64,000 nucleotides of DNA, from NCBI GenBank assembly GCA_936450465.1, contig OW388291.1:32340656-32404655 (forward strand), in the 5' to 3' direction. Position numbers and translations under genes: made by a program. This DNA comes from Gibbula magus. Its lineage: Eukaryota > Mollusca > Gastropoda > Trochida > Trochidae. A model generated the notes under the pieces. It did not search any database and had not been told where the DNA came from. It saw only the letters and a program-made list of their open reading frames with translations. Below are positions 1 to 12,600 of the stretch, piece after piece (position 1 is the first letter of the stretch; each line of letters starts with the position of its first letter).

Positions 1-1565
1 GCATTGGAAATCAGAAAGTCGGAATGGCATTAACGGGGGTCAGACATGTCGTTATTGTTAACCAATTTTTGTAAGCAAATAACTCGTGCAACGTCAGAGA
101 TGACCGCCGATTATGGCGTTTGTTAGAACGCCATCGACGTCTGTCAGCCACGTGACAGGGTGGTGTCAATGACTTTCTAGGGAAACGGTTAACAGGAGGT
201 AAATGCAACGTGGTTACTCAGGAATAAGACCTCTCTGACGACCAAAGTTGACACACCCACAAAAGATTCTGCGTCATCGGAGGGCCGAACAGCACCGCAA
301 CAAAAACAGTCCAACGATAGCGTCACATCATTCTTACTGACGAGTCTCATCCTCATCCAGTTGATGGACGTGAGCGAGTATGTGAACGTGTGCGAAGAAT
401 GGTTGGAGAAAGGTTCAGAGATGACTGTAGAAAGTCTTGTTGTCGTCGGAGGTGGTTCTATTATGATTTAGGGAAGGGACCTTATATACGGGTCCCTGTT
501 TAGGGCGACATCCATGTCAAAAGAAAAAAAATTCTGATTTAGATAATCTAAACGTCGATTTATGCGCATGACTGCGCACCCAACGTAGAGTCTCAAGCCT
601 ATATTACTTCAGCAGTGAGCTGTCGGTGTCATCTTTCGTGGTACTTTGCTTTCTACGTCAATACATACGAACCAGTTACATAAATGGGCACGCGGATCTA
701 AAGATGAACCCTTTGATTACAATTTTCGACCGTTGTCTCACCTTCCATTTGAATGTGTGCTTTTTTGATACATAAGGAAAAGAAAATTTCAGTGATCAAA
801 CAATGTTCTTTTTAACAAACAATAGTATTCTAATGTCTTGAAAAGGTAATTAGGTTGCTTTGGTGGGGAAAACATGAGAATACATGTAAAGCAAAGATCA
901 CTGTAACTGAACTCCGGTTCGTTTCTGAACCGTTCCTCAATTTAGATTTCTAAGACATGAGCCAATTTGACATCTGAAAAGGAAGGGGTAGCTATGAATT
1001 AAATGGTGCTGAATATTAACGAATTTTCCAAAGTGAAACGGCAGTCGGGTTAATTAATCTTTCGATCCGTATGCCAATTTCCATCAAATATTTCGTATTC
1101 ATCGAGTCGGAACCGTTTGAAGGCAAAAAAGTCCTTCTGGACAAGAATCGGGTCGGAAGCTGCTGAAGATCTTTGATCCTTGACGTCGACGTAGGAAGAC
1201 GTTTGACTATGGAATAACGTAACGTTTGCTTATCAAAGAAAATCTAAGTCAAAGAACCTTTCGACAAGTTTTGGAAAATAGTTTGTTCCCAATGCTCGTC
1301 AGATATTCATGACAACAATTTTCTGTTGAAAGATGACAATGCCCGTTCCCACTGTGCAGGGGCAATAAACGATTTATTCCTGCAAGAAGGCGTTGACCTC
1401 CTGCTATGGCCGACAAAAGCCCGGATATGAACACCACAGAGTATATGTAGGACAGAATGGAGAGATAGACACTCCCCCTACTACTCTGCACCAATAGGGT
1501 CAGTGTTTGATCTAGATCTGGAACAATGTGGCCGTAGCAGATGTAGCGGACGTGTTGACAGCGCG
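1..1565 (+). mobile_element. Decayed Tc1-like transposon (copy A), 5' end outside window
   Basis: Short stretches in shifting frames resemble a Tc1/mariner transposase: an arginine-rich helix-turn-helix part near 100-160, a part around 345-460 similar to the region after the first catalytic Asp, and a clear block at about 1310-1415 reading DNNFLLKDDNARSH followed by the LLLWP motif that precedes the catalytic Glu. Stops and frameshifts make it a pseudogene. About 480-1240 is not recognisable as transposase and may be a nested insertion. The matching remnant in copy B (49070-51190) has a left terminal repeat, so the start here lies left of base 1. Compared with B, roughly 130 bp near 742 are missing. 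Confidence 0.7.
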
Positions 1566-2680
1566 CCCAGGTGGCGCCATGCACAATTAATATGAATAAT
1601 CACTTGATATCGACAATAAGCAACAACCCTCTGGTCATTACGGCGCCATGCAAAATTAATATGAATAATCACTTGATATCAACAATAAGCAACAACCCTC
1701 TGGCCATTACGTCGCCATGCAAAATTAATATGAATAATCACTTGATATCAACAATAAGCAACAACGCTCTGGCCATTACGGCGCCATGCAACATTTATAT
1801 GAATAATTATTTGATATCAACAATAAGCAACAGCCCTCTGGCCATTACGGCGCCATGCAAAATTAATATGAATAATGACTTGATATCAACAATAAGCAAC
1901 AGCCCTCTGGCCATTACGGCGCCATGCAAAATTAATATGAATAATCACTTGATATCAACAATAAGCAACAACCCTCTGGCCATTACGTCGCCATGCAAAA
2001 TTGATATGAATAATCACTTTATATCAACAATAAGCAACAGCCCTCTGGCCATTACGGCGCCATGCAAAATTAATATGAATAATCACTTGATATCAACAAT
2101 AAGCAACAACCCTCTGGTCATTACGGCGCCATGCAAAATTAATATGAATAATCACTTGATATCAACAATAAGCAACAACCCTCTGGCCATTACGTCGCCA
2201 TGCAAAATTAATATGAATAATCACTTGATATCAACAATAAGCAACAACGCTCTGGCCATTACGGCGCCATGCAACATTTATATGAATAATTATTTGATAT
2301 CAACAATAAGCAACAGCCCTCTGGCCATTACGGCGCCATGCAAAATTAATATGAATAATGACTTGATATCAACAATAAGCAACAGCCCTCTGGCCATTAC
2401 GGCGCCATGCAAAATTAATATGAATAATCACTTGATATCAACAATAAGCAACAACCCTCTGGCCATTACGTCGCCATGCAAAATTGATATGAATAATCAC
2501 TTGATCAACAATAAGCAACAGCCCTCTGGCCATTACGGCGCCATGCAAAATTAATATGAATAATCACTTGATATCAACAATAAGCAACAACCCTCTGGCC
2601 ATTACGTCGCCATGCAAAATTAATATGAATAATCACTTGATATCAACAATAAGCAACAACGCTCTGGTCATTACCTTATC
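1566..2680. repeat. 69-bp minisatellite, about 16 units (copy A array)
   Basis: Tandem units of 69 bp, each with GGCGCCATGC followed by an AT-rich stretch. As the period is divisible by three, the array reads open as a 23-residue repeat (MNNHLISTISNNPLAITAPC plus three residues). Variants recur in the same order every seven units, a higher-order repeat of 483 bp. A 2-bp deletion near 2505 breaks the frame. The array starts exactly where the decayed transposase ends. The 5' 'start' is GTG, the other strand is also largely open, and no splice context supports coding, so I treat it as satellite DNA in intron 2 of the transporter gene. Confidence 0.92.
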
Positions 2681-3371
2681 TGTGACCTCATGAGATTTGA
2701 TCCGAATCTGCTTTTGTAGCATCATGTAATTATGCAAAAAATCAGATTATTTTTCTTAAATGACCCTTTTTGAGTTAAAATACCTTGACATTTAACACTT
2801 TTTTATTTTCAGTACAAACTATTCAATTACACATATAAGTAAATAAAACGGCGCCAAAGCAACTTAGTACTGGAAAACCTCTATGACCACGAGTATAATG
2901 ATAAAGAGATAAAACGCTCTGTTTAATGTCGGTGACACATTGATTCGATTATTTGATAAACATGGTAATCACCACAGTTATGTTAATGCAATACGACTAG
3001 ATTTCCAATATACATGTACATGTATTTGTAACATCCCGGTAATCTAAAACATTGATGCTAGATATGACATGATATATTTTGATACATTACAATATGATGT
3101 GTGACCAGCAGAACTTGATAACATAACAAAAACGTATATTTTTACACGTACGTACTATAATTCAGTGACCAAGTTCTAACAAAAACATTGACACTAGATA
3201 GCACTCGATATCACTCGATATATTTTAATACATCTATTTACAATAAGATGTATGATCAGCAGACAATGAAAACATCGCAAAACGTATATTTTTTACATGT
3301 ATGTATAATAACATAAGTGACCTAGTCCTAACAAAACTAGGACATTTACTTCTACGTGTGTGTGTACCCAG
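2681..3371 (+). other. End of intron 2, copy A; empty Tc1 site
   Basis: AT-rich intron sequence matching 53181-53508 plus 55151-55465 in copy B. The TA at 3011-3012 is the unoccupied target of the intact Tc1-like element of copy B. No gene seen. Confidence 0.7.
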
Positions 3372-3605
3372 GTGTATGAGTTCGACTGGGACAGTCAAAC
3401 CCAAGGCGTCCTTCTCTCCACTTCATTCTATGGCGCCATCATCGCCCCGTTCTTCGCTGGTCCGGCAATCAGAAGATTCGGGGCTAAGTTGACGATCCAA
3501 GCCGCGGTTCTGATGATAGCAGCGATGTCCTGCCTCAGTCCCCTCGCGGCAAGAACAAGCGTGGACCTGTTGATAGCCAACAGGGTGGTACTAAGTTTCT
3601 TCACT
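3372..3605 (+). CDS. SLC17-type transporter A, exon 3
   Basis: 234 nt, phase 0 to 0. Acceptor tgtgtacccag; donor gtaagaag. Encodes residues of about 90-167: the family signature FDWDSQTQGVLLSTSFYG, then TM2, the RRFGAK cytosolic loop and TM3. Differs from copy B at its first codon (Val instead of Met) and Ala for Ser in TIQAAV. Confidence 0.9.
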
Positions 3606-6600
3606 GTAAGAAGGTTTGCGAATTATTCAGTGAAAAGGTTTAAAGAAATAATGGGGTTCTACGAAGTGGGTGTCAGTCATTATAAAGGGGATTTACCTTT
3701 GGGAAAATCAAAAGCAAAAATTTTGACAACCCAATATCTTATACAACATTTGATACATACTGAAATTAAAATACGACACCAATGATTTAGACTATATAAT
3801 TAAAGACAAATATACATAATTCATACATCAAACGCATAACCATTTATGTTTACTTGTAGTAAGACAAAGTGCGATTACAATGATTGTGTTTATCAGCCCA
3901 TCTGTAAAAATATAAATACGAAATAATTAATATTCTCTAGTAGACAAACATGGGGTGGCAACGAACAATTTGACGAAATCAAGTGCCGTTGTTTAAGTGA
4001 AAATATATCTTATTTTTTAGTTTTAGCAGTTTGTTTTGAATTCTGATTATTTACATAAATCTCTGGAATTTGGTAGAGCATTCCATAAATTTATTGCGCC
4101 AGGTAAAATGATCTTTTAAAGTGAATTAACAAAGTCGAGTGCCGTAGTTGACGTGAAAATAAATCGTATTTTAAGTTTTAGCAGTGTGTTTGAATTCTGT
4201 ATTAACTCTCTCGAAATTATTAGAACATTCAATAAACTGAGGGTGTCTGGTAACTATGATCTTGCAAAGATTCTAATATTCGCTATTGTGCAGATTTATT
4301 CCGAAGTTATAATATGGGCTGTAACATAGATAGCATCTGCTGGGAATATTCTTTGGACATTAGGAATACACAATACTCAGTAATTGTACCATTTAACATT
4401 ATTAATAACAGTAACATACACCAGTTAACATATTCTTATTGCTTAAACTATCACAGTTCTTTCAGTGGTGAAGATATTTCCAAATGTAAACATATCACGG
4501 AACTCTCAAAGGTGGGGAGATTACTTAATTAATCCACCTTATGATCAATTCAAGCTTGCTCTACCGAGCAGAGAGCACAAATAAGGACTGATCCATTTCA
4601 GCCCTTGGTGTTGACTGTTGTGCTAATTGATCGCTTTCTCTACTGTCTAAGAACTGACTGTCTAACAAATGGCTGTTTAAGTATCAGGACCTTCAAGTGA
4701 AGGCCTGATGTGTAATTAAATACTGAAAAAATTTACGATCATAGAGTGCGGGCGCATTATGTGTTGTACAGGGGTAAACATATTAAAATCTGGCCAATGG
4801 ATGGAGTTGACCTAATTATTGATTGAAACATTTCGTGCAAACGTCGTCTGTTTTCGGCGCAAATGACAAGCCGATCCGCGCAAACGTCGTCTGTTTTCGG
4901 TGCAAATGACAAGCCGATCCGCGCAAACGTCGTCGGTTTTCGGCGCAAATGACAAGCCGATCCGCGCAATCGTCGTCTGTTTTCGGCGCAAATGACAAGC
5001 CGATCCGCGCAAATGACAAGCCGATCCGCGCAAACGTAGAACGCCGTAGAGTGCATATTGGAAGAAAAACTATAAGTTGATTATAGAAGGCATTTTAAAC
5101 TCACCACTACACACAAAAATGTGTGTGATATAGGCAATTCATGAGACCCTATGGTATATATGTAAATCATGTTCCACTTTGGTGTCTACATAGGCAAAAC
5201 AAAATGTGTACAAGTTGGCCTACATTGTAGGTGCCGTTCAACACATTGCTTAAAGTCGATTAAAATAATTGATTGTAACTCTATAATCGTTTTGTGTAAT
5301 GGCACTCAAAATAGGGAAATCATAAATAGGCTTATCCTATTAAGTTTTAGAGCTGCATATATTATACAAACATATGGGTTGTCACGTGTTAGGTAAATGT
5401 ACATGGAACGGAAGTTATGAAAACCGCAATAGATGATCGAAATATTGCACATGGCATCAGAATTTGCAAATGGTGTTTTCTAGCCAGTTGAAATATACTC
5501 AACGCCGAATGAAACGCGCAATCTTCAAGTTCACACCCATTTGAAAATGGTTAAAACCTTAACAACTTAAACTTAAATAAACTTAACTTAAACAAAATAC
5601 ATCATAATTTCTTCAACTTCTAGATTTCTCGTGGTGTTCAGTATATACACTCACGGGCAAAATAAACTATACCAACATTGTTTTGTTGTTATCAACATTA
5701 TCATATATCCACATAAATAATGTGATACTCGTTTTAAAGAAAATTTAACTGACCATGTTTTGATCGAAATTTTGAAAAGGTTGCACGTACGGTTAATGCA
5801 GTAGAATGCAATGAATGACACTGGGGGTAAATGTCAATTTGCAATAATAAACAAGTCATGTTAGAGCCTACAGAGGACGGTTTTATTCAGAAAGGGAACA
5901 CTAGAAAACTGTCAGTATCTGGTATGGCCTCCGTTGTTTTGAATAAGGCCTGCACACGTCTACACACAGAATTTGCAAGGCGCCTGATGCCGTCATTATG
6001 GATGTCTTGCCGTCCTGGACATAACACGAGGATGTTCTCTCTCCTCTCGGACGATAAACACGCACTCGGCCATCAGCTCTGTGTTGCTAGAACCTCATTT
6101 CGTCTGTAAACAAATTCTTTGCCAGTTCCCGTTCTACCACCGCTGTACCATTCTTGCCCATTGGTGACGTTAACGTCGGTCACGTCGGTCACTTCGGCTT
6201 AGCATCATCCCGCGAAAGGGCTGGTACGCTCGAATGTAATGTTCACGAAGACGTCTGACAACTGTCCTTCTGCTGATAACACGGTGTAACGCTATTGCTG
6301 CTGATGACGTCACTGTGACCAAATGATTGCGTAGGTGAATCGTACGGATGTAGCAGTCATCGTTTGCGGTTGTGACCCTGGGTCTTCCACGTCTTGGCCG
6401 GTTCTGGGACCCATCTGTCTGTGCCATTCGTGTCGGCAGTCTACTTATCATAGTGCGAGTGCAGTTGAAGATACGAACAACGTGGTCGTGACGTGCTCCC
6501 AACTGCAACACACCAATCGCTCTCTCTCGTCCCTCTGTCGTAAGTCTCGGCATGTCACTTGTTGTGTTCGTTACCACTGAGGTCCAAAACATGCAGATCC

Positions 6601-9600
6601 GCGGTTTTTATACAGTTCGGTACCATATTAACGTGATGCACGTGCATATCATTTTGCTAGAAAAACGTGTGACAAAATCCATATTTGGTTAGAAGCATGA
6701 TTTTTTTTCTCGGTAATTATGAAGTTATTGTGTTGTTGTGACATAGTTTGATAATAAAAAAATCGATTTGAAAAACTAGTTTCAACTTTTGAAAACATTT
6801 TGGTATAGTTTTCTTTTGCCCCTGTGTTTATATGTCACATCTCCAAAATACTTTGAAGGGGCAGTAGCACGTTTTTTGGCTCAAATAAGTTGATGAAAAT
6901 GAAGTTTAAAATGATTATACATGGTTCAGTAAAGCCATGGGAATCGTTTTTGTCATTCAGAATAATAAAATATATTCACAATAAAATGGCCGCCATGCAA
7001 TTTTTGCTTTATACGCAACACCATTATTACCACTACGGATAATTGGTTTGTGTAATAATATATTTTACCCTCTAAAGTTAATATAAATGGCATAAACTAT
7101 CATTATAAATGGGAAATTTGAAAAAATATTTTTTTCAAAAAACGTGCTACTGCCCCTTTAAGAATGAAATACATGTATTCTATAAACAGGGATTTGTTAA
7201 CCCGTCAACACAGGACCTTTGGGTTCCGTGGTTCCCGAGGAATGAAATATCTCAGGTGGTGGCCATGGCATTTGCAGGTGAGATAATCAGTTAATGACAA
7301 ATCCTCATATCGTGCCTTGAGGAGAATTAAAAGACCTTGCTCTGTAAGTACCAGGCAGTGTCGGATGTAGAAATTTTGACCTTGGGGTCCATCAAATTTA
7401 CATGCAAAATTAAAAAAAAAAGGGGTGGCAGGGTACGAGCCCCCACTTCTGGTTCCGCCAATGTCAGGAACATTAAAGAGGCAGTAGCACGTGCTTTGCA
7501 AATTTTTTTTTTTCAAAATTCGCATTTATTATGATGGTTTATGTCATTGAATTTACTTTAGAAGGTGAAACATCTTATTACACACACCAATTATCCGAAG
7601 TGGTAATAACGGAGTTGCGTATAAAGCAAAAATTGCATGGCGGCCATTTTGTTGTGAACACATTTGAATATTTCGAATGACAAAAACGATTCCCATGGCT
7701 TTACCGAACCATGTACGCTATTCTTTAAAATTATTTTCCGAAGAGAGAAGGATGTTTTACTATTAATGACATTATTTTTCAAGTAAATTTCATCAACTTA
7801 TTTGAAAAAAAACGTGCTACTGCTCCTTTAAACCATGTCAGTACATGTAAATACAACCGGCAACATCCTGCCCCATATGTGTATCCGCATGGATTTGAGA
7901 GTTGGATAGCTGTTGTATATAAACATTTTCATTCTGAAGTCACTATACGTAACTAGTGAAGTTTTTAGACATTTGTCTTTCAAATTGTTGATTTTCTTAC
8001 CAATTATATCTAATAAATTCTCTCCATCTATTACAGGGTATCACACGGCTAGTATTGTGACATTTGCCATTTCTGGTGCTTTGTGCACTATTTCACTCGA
8101 CAATGGATGGCCATTTATCTTCTACTTCTTTGGTGAGTTGTAACAATAATTCAAATACCATCAGTATACCACACCCTCGGCCCCCGGGGCTTGATATATA
8201 GAGGATATCTGTCTTTCCTTGACAAATACCATGTTTATCTCATTGAGTGAGGTAGAAAAGTAGATATTTCACGAGTGGCGCAGCCACGAGTGAAATATAT
8301 TAACTTTTCTACCTCACGAGATTTCCATCTGAAATGTTTGGTATGAGATGATAGGATTACGTGTTGTGGCAACTTCAGAGACTTGACTTAGACTGGTACA
8401 GAGGCAACCGTACCACCTTATATACTCACGTGAAAAAGAAACGTCCCCACATTTTCAAAAGAGCATAAGATTAAATATTGATGTCGGGGAAAGTAGATTT
8501 TTAATGTATTTGATAGACACAATTACTCACAATTTCATACATCAGAGTGTAGTATTTTTATTGTGTTGTCTGTTCAAATACACGTAGAGTGCTAAAATCG
8601 CTTTTTCAAGATGTTTTTTGCTACAATGTTTGGTATTAAAGTTTAAAAAACTAAAAAGTAGAAATTTAATTAATAAACGATGTAGTCGACATAAATAACC
8701 TTCTTGGATTTACATTTGTTGACGTATCATTAATGTAGGACGTCACAAAACAAGCTAAAATCGCTTTTTGACGCTTCTATCTCGTCTAGTTACAGAGAAT
8801 CCAAAACGACGTTTCTTCAAACGTGTGTTTCTCAGAAACATTGCACAGATAACGTTTTGAAAATCCATCTTTAGTATTGTTGGGTTCTGTAGACACGATG
8901 TAATGCTGGTTCTATCGTATTTATCGACCGTAGATTGAAATATCTTGTATTTTGTATGGAGGTGTTTCTTATGCACGTGAGTATATAAACAATATCAAAT
9001 TTTCTTTTTAATGTCTAGATATCTTAAGCAACATTACATCTTTTTATTTTGTTTTTTATTCAGGAATATACGCTGCACTGTCCGTAGTTTTGTGCCAGTT
9101 TACTATTTACAACACTCCAGAGCAGCATGCATTCATTGGTAAGACAGAGAAAAACTTCATTCTAAGGGAACGCAGCGCTTTACTGACCAGCAAGGTTTGT
9201 GGCATTAATTAATATATGTTAAACAACATAAATGGTATCAGAATGGATAAACATGTTATAAAAAAAATCATCTTTATGGAATTGTAACCTCTGCATTACA
9301 AAATAACATCGGTTCGGTATAGATAAGTCATCTATGCATTTGTACAACCAAAGTTAGATATGCGTGTAAGAAACTACACTCACGGGCAAAGGAAAGTATA
9401 TCTTATTTTCAAACACAAAATATCCCTGCCGTATAAAGTCGATTGTGAATGTTTGTGATCTTAAAGAGATCTACGCAATTTTATTAATGAGGGTACTTAT
9501 TTATATTATATTATTTATATCTGTTCAAACACACATGGATTATTTTAAAAGATAATAACGTTTGGTATTTAAGGTAATTTGTTTATGAAATGTGAAAACT

Positions 9601-12600
9601 ATGCAAGTATAAGGTGTTGTAGGCATAATGTACTTTCTTGGACTTTAAATCTGTGACACAATAATGACGTCAAAAACAATCCAGAAAGTCATATTCCACT
9701 CTCCTATCTCCCCTGCTTAAAGAGATTATGAAACAACGACTTATTAGAAGCCGCGTCTTTCAGAAATATGAACAGATACTGTTTGAAAGATTATGAATTA
9801 AGTTTAGTTGGCTTCTAGAGACATGACGTAACTATGTTTCATACGTGTCCAACGCTCTCTAAAATATATTGCGTCGTTGTACCTATACTTTCTTTTGTCC
9901 GCGAGTGTATACTGAAACAGTTGAATATCAGATCCTATAAACACTTGTCATATATATAATTTCCTTTATTATTATATGATTGCAGGTGAAATACCGGGAT
10001 CTATCAATGAAAATAAACCGTGTTATCAGTCACTAGTGAAAATAACAATGGAACGTGTTATCAGTCACTAGTGACTGATATAACAATGACCTGACGTCAT
10101 AAAACAATGCTCCGACGTCATGACACGTTCATGACGTCACATTGTTGCTTAGGCGACAGGCTCATTCTGGAGCCGACTTAACGTAAATGCAAGTCTATTT
10201 CGGTGAATATGCAAAGATTTGGTCATATAATAAATAGAAAATTTTTCTTTTCTGGACAAATACCATGTTTATCTCATCTCGTGAGGTAGAAAAGTTATAT
10301 ATTTTCACTCGTGGCTGCGCCACCCGTGAAAATATAACCTTTCTACCTCACTCGATGAGATAAACATGGTATTAATCAAGAAAAGACAAATATCCTCTAA
10401 ATATCCTTCAAATAGTTTCGGTGAATTCCACGTGTGAGTTCAACACAACGTCAACTACTTTCTTCATCAACACAATTAAAACAACAGAATTAAGAATTTA
10501 GAGTTTGTTTGGATTTTTAAAAATTAGACAGACAGACAGACAATTCATTCAGTATATAAGGCCATGGCCCATATTACAATGGATTTTACAGTCATGTGAT
10601 GGTGGTAAACCAGTAACAGGCATACATTAATTGGGTGAAGCGTTCATAAAGTGTATTTGACTTTTCTTTTCTGAATGATCCACTATTATATATAGAAAGA
10701 AGCCATACCGTGGCGTCCCATGTTGCTGAGTCGGGGTGTGTGGTGCTACCTCATCACTCTGGTCCTGGAGTCCAGTATATGGAGCGTATACCCTTCCTTC
10801 CTACCTGTCTACTTCTCTGTATATCTGGGCTTCCCTTACGAACAGGTATAGTCATTTTGTGTCATTGAGAATTATTTGTATGCGGATTTTACGAATTGTT
10901 TTATACACAAGTCTTCATATTTTCAACATGGTACAATTTGGAGCTCATTCAAGGCAAAACAAATCATATAATGTAAGTTTGTATTCTATATTACTTCAGC
11001 TATTTTGTGTATTACAAAAACAATATAAATTTAAAGGAAGATGATAAAATGATAAAATTATAAGCATTTGCTTAAAAATTGACCATGGTTTATAATAGTT
11101 ACAAAATGTAGATAATGATGTAATAAGGAGAATACTGACATGATTATTAATCAAACGCAAATAAATCTCATGTTTTCTATCTGTAAAAAAAATACTTGTT
11201 ATACGACAATCCTGTTGATATATTATACCAAGGATAATATCTTGATAACTTAAGATTTGATCAATTTACAAAGAATAGCGAAAGTACCTTAAAAGATAAT
11301 AAAAAAACCCATTGAGAAGTGAAGCCATAGGATGAAAAACCGTTCTATGACACAACATGTCGCTATTGACCAGTCTAATGAGAAATGTATTTGTTACTCT
11401 GTGGAAATGATATCAATAGAAACCTGGCTGAATAGATACCCTTGCAGAGGGCTTTCTGAAAAAAATTAACGACTGCCTTAATTGAACGCCAGGTAAACTG
11501 GATTTATATTCTACAATCGCTGTCTTGACGCCTGTCTCTACAAGCCTTAATTGCAAAATAGACGCCTGTCTTGAATTGATGCCTATGGTACAGACTGTTT
11601 GAAAACAATAAAAGTCTGGCGTCTTATTATTACGGTAGTTGATATATTGTATCATTACACCCGGGGTAAGAAAGTAGTCCGACTGGTCGTGATGGCAAGG
11701 GAGGTAAAAACTTCGATTATACAGAACTTTTAAGTACGACTGTAGAGCTGAACGCTATATTACAGAACATATACCACGAGAAGACAGGAGAGCGTTAACC
11801 ATGTTCAGATGCGGAGTTGATCCCTTACTTGTAGAAACTGGATGTTTTAACACACCTTCGGATGAAAGAGTATTTTTAATTGTTTGAATGTTGTTGAAAG
11901 TTGAACATTGAAGTTGAAATACACGTACTTTAACTTTCCCTTTATTAGGCTTTTACAACATGTTTACTAGAGAAGTGCCAATTTTTAGATAGTAATTTTA
12001 TAAATTTTAAGGTTATTTGATATGTTTTCTTTTACAATGTGTAGTCCTTTGTTGTGTAGATATACAGCCAAAACCTGCTTTGATGTTTTAAGGGAACGAC
12101 GTCTCCAGTTTTACCATTAAATTAAAATCTGTATATTTTATTATATATATGTATATACACTTGTATATTTTATATGTAAATAGTCTCTCATAATCCTTTA
12201 AAGGATGCTTCATTTTACCGGTTTAATTTAGATTGATTTTTAGACTTGTATTTGAGGTGAGACTTTTAATAAAGAATCTGACTGTCTGACGCTAAGAGAG
12301 GAGGGCAGTGACTATGCTATGTAGAACTAGTATCCTCTGAACTAGGATTACACAGCAGTGTTTTCATCCACCTTCCATGGCTTACTTTCAATCTTACAGA
12401 ATGGACTGCTACTTTCAATCACCTTTCTCTGCAAATTCATTTTCGTCTTTGTTTGGTCTTCAATTTCATCGATGCTTAGAAAACGGATGACAACGACCGT
12501 CCTTAATAAAGTGATTTTTACAACAGGTAAGCCGAAACAACACACCTTACTTGAGACACATCGAGTATGTTAGTGTTTCAAATACAAAAATATTTTTTTG

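Noticed and set aside
1571..2554. 327-codon open frame of 23-residue repeats
   Set aside because: Created by a 69-bp satellite whose period is divisible by three; begins with GTG, no splice or start context, other strand also open. The same applies to 51185-51958 and 52030-53214.
1566..2680. CRISPR-like look of regular repeats
   Set aside because: There are no unique spacers; whole units repeat, and the genome is eukaryotic.
4314..4532. Frame conserved between the two introns (also 57050-57295)
   Set aside because: Conservation is expected from the recent duplication; no domain, different start, and it lies inside an intron.
4757..5056. Cys/Arg-rich frames in all three minus frames
   Set aside because: Product of the 43-bp tandem repeat.
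7205..7525. 106-codon minus-strand frame across exon 4
   Set aside because: Opposite-strand shadow of exon 4 and the adjoining MITE.
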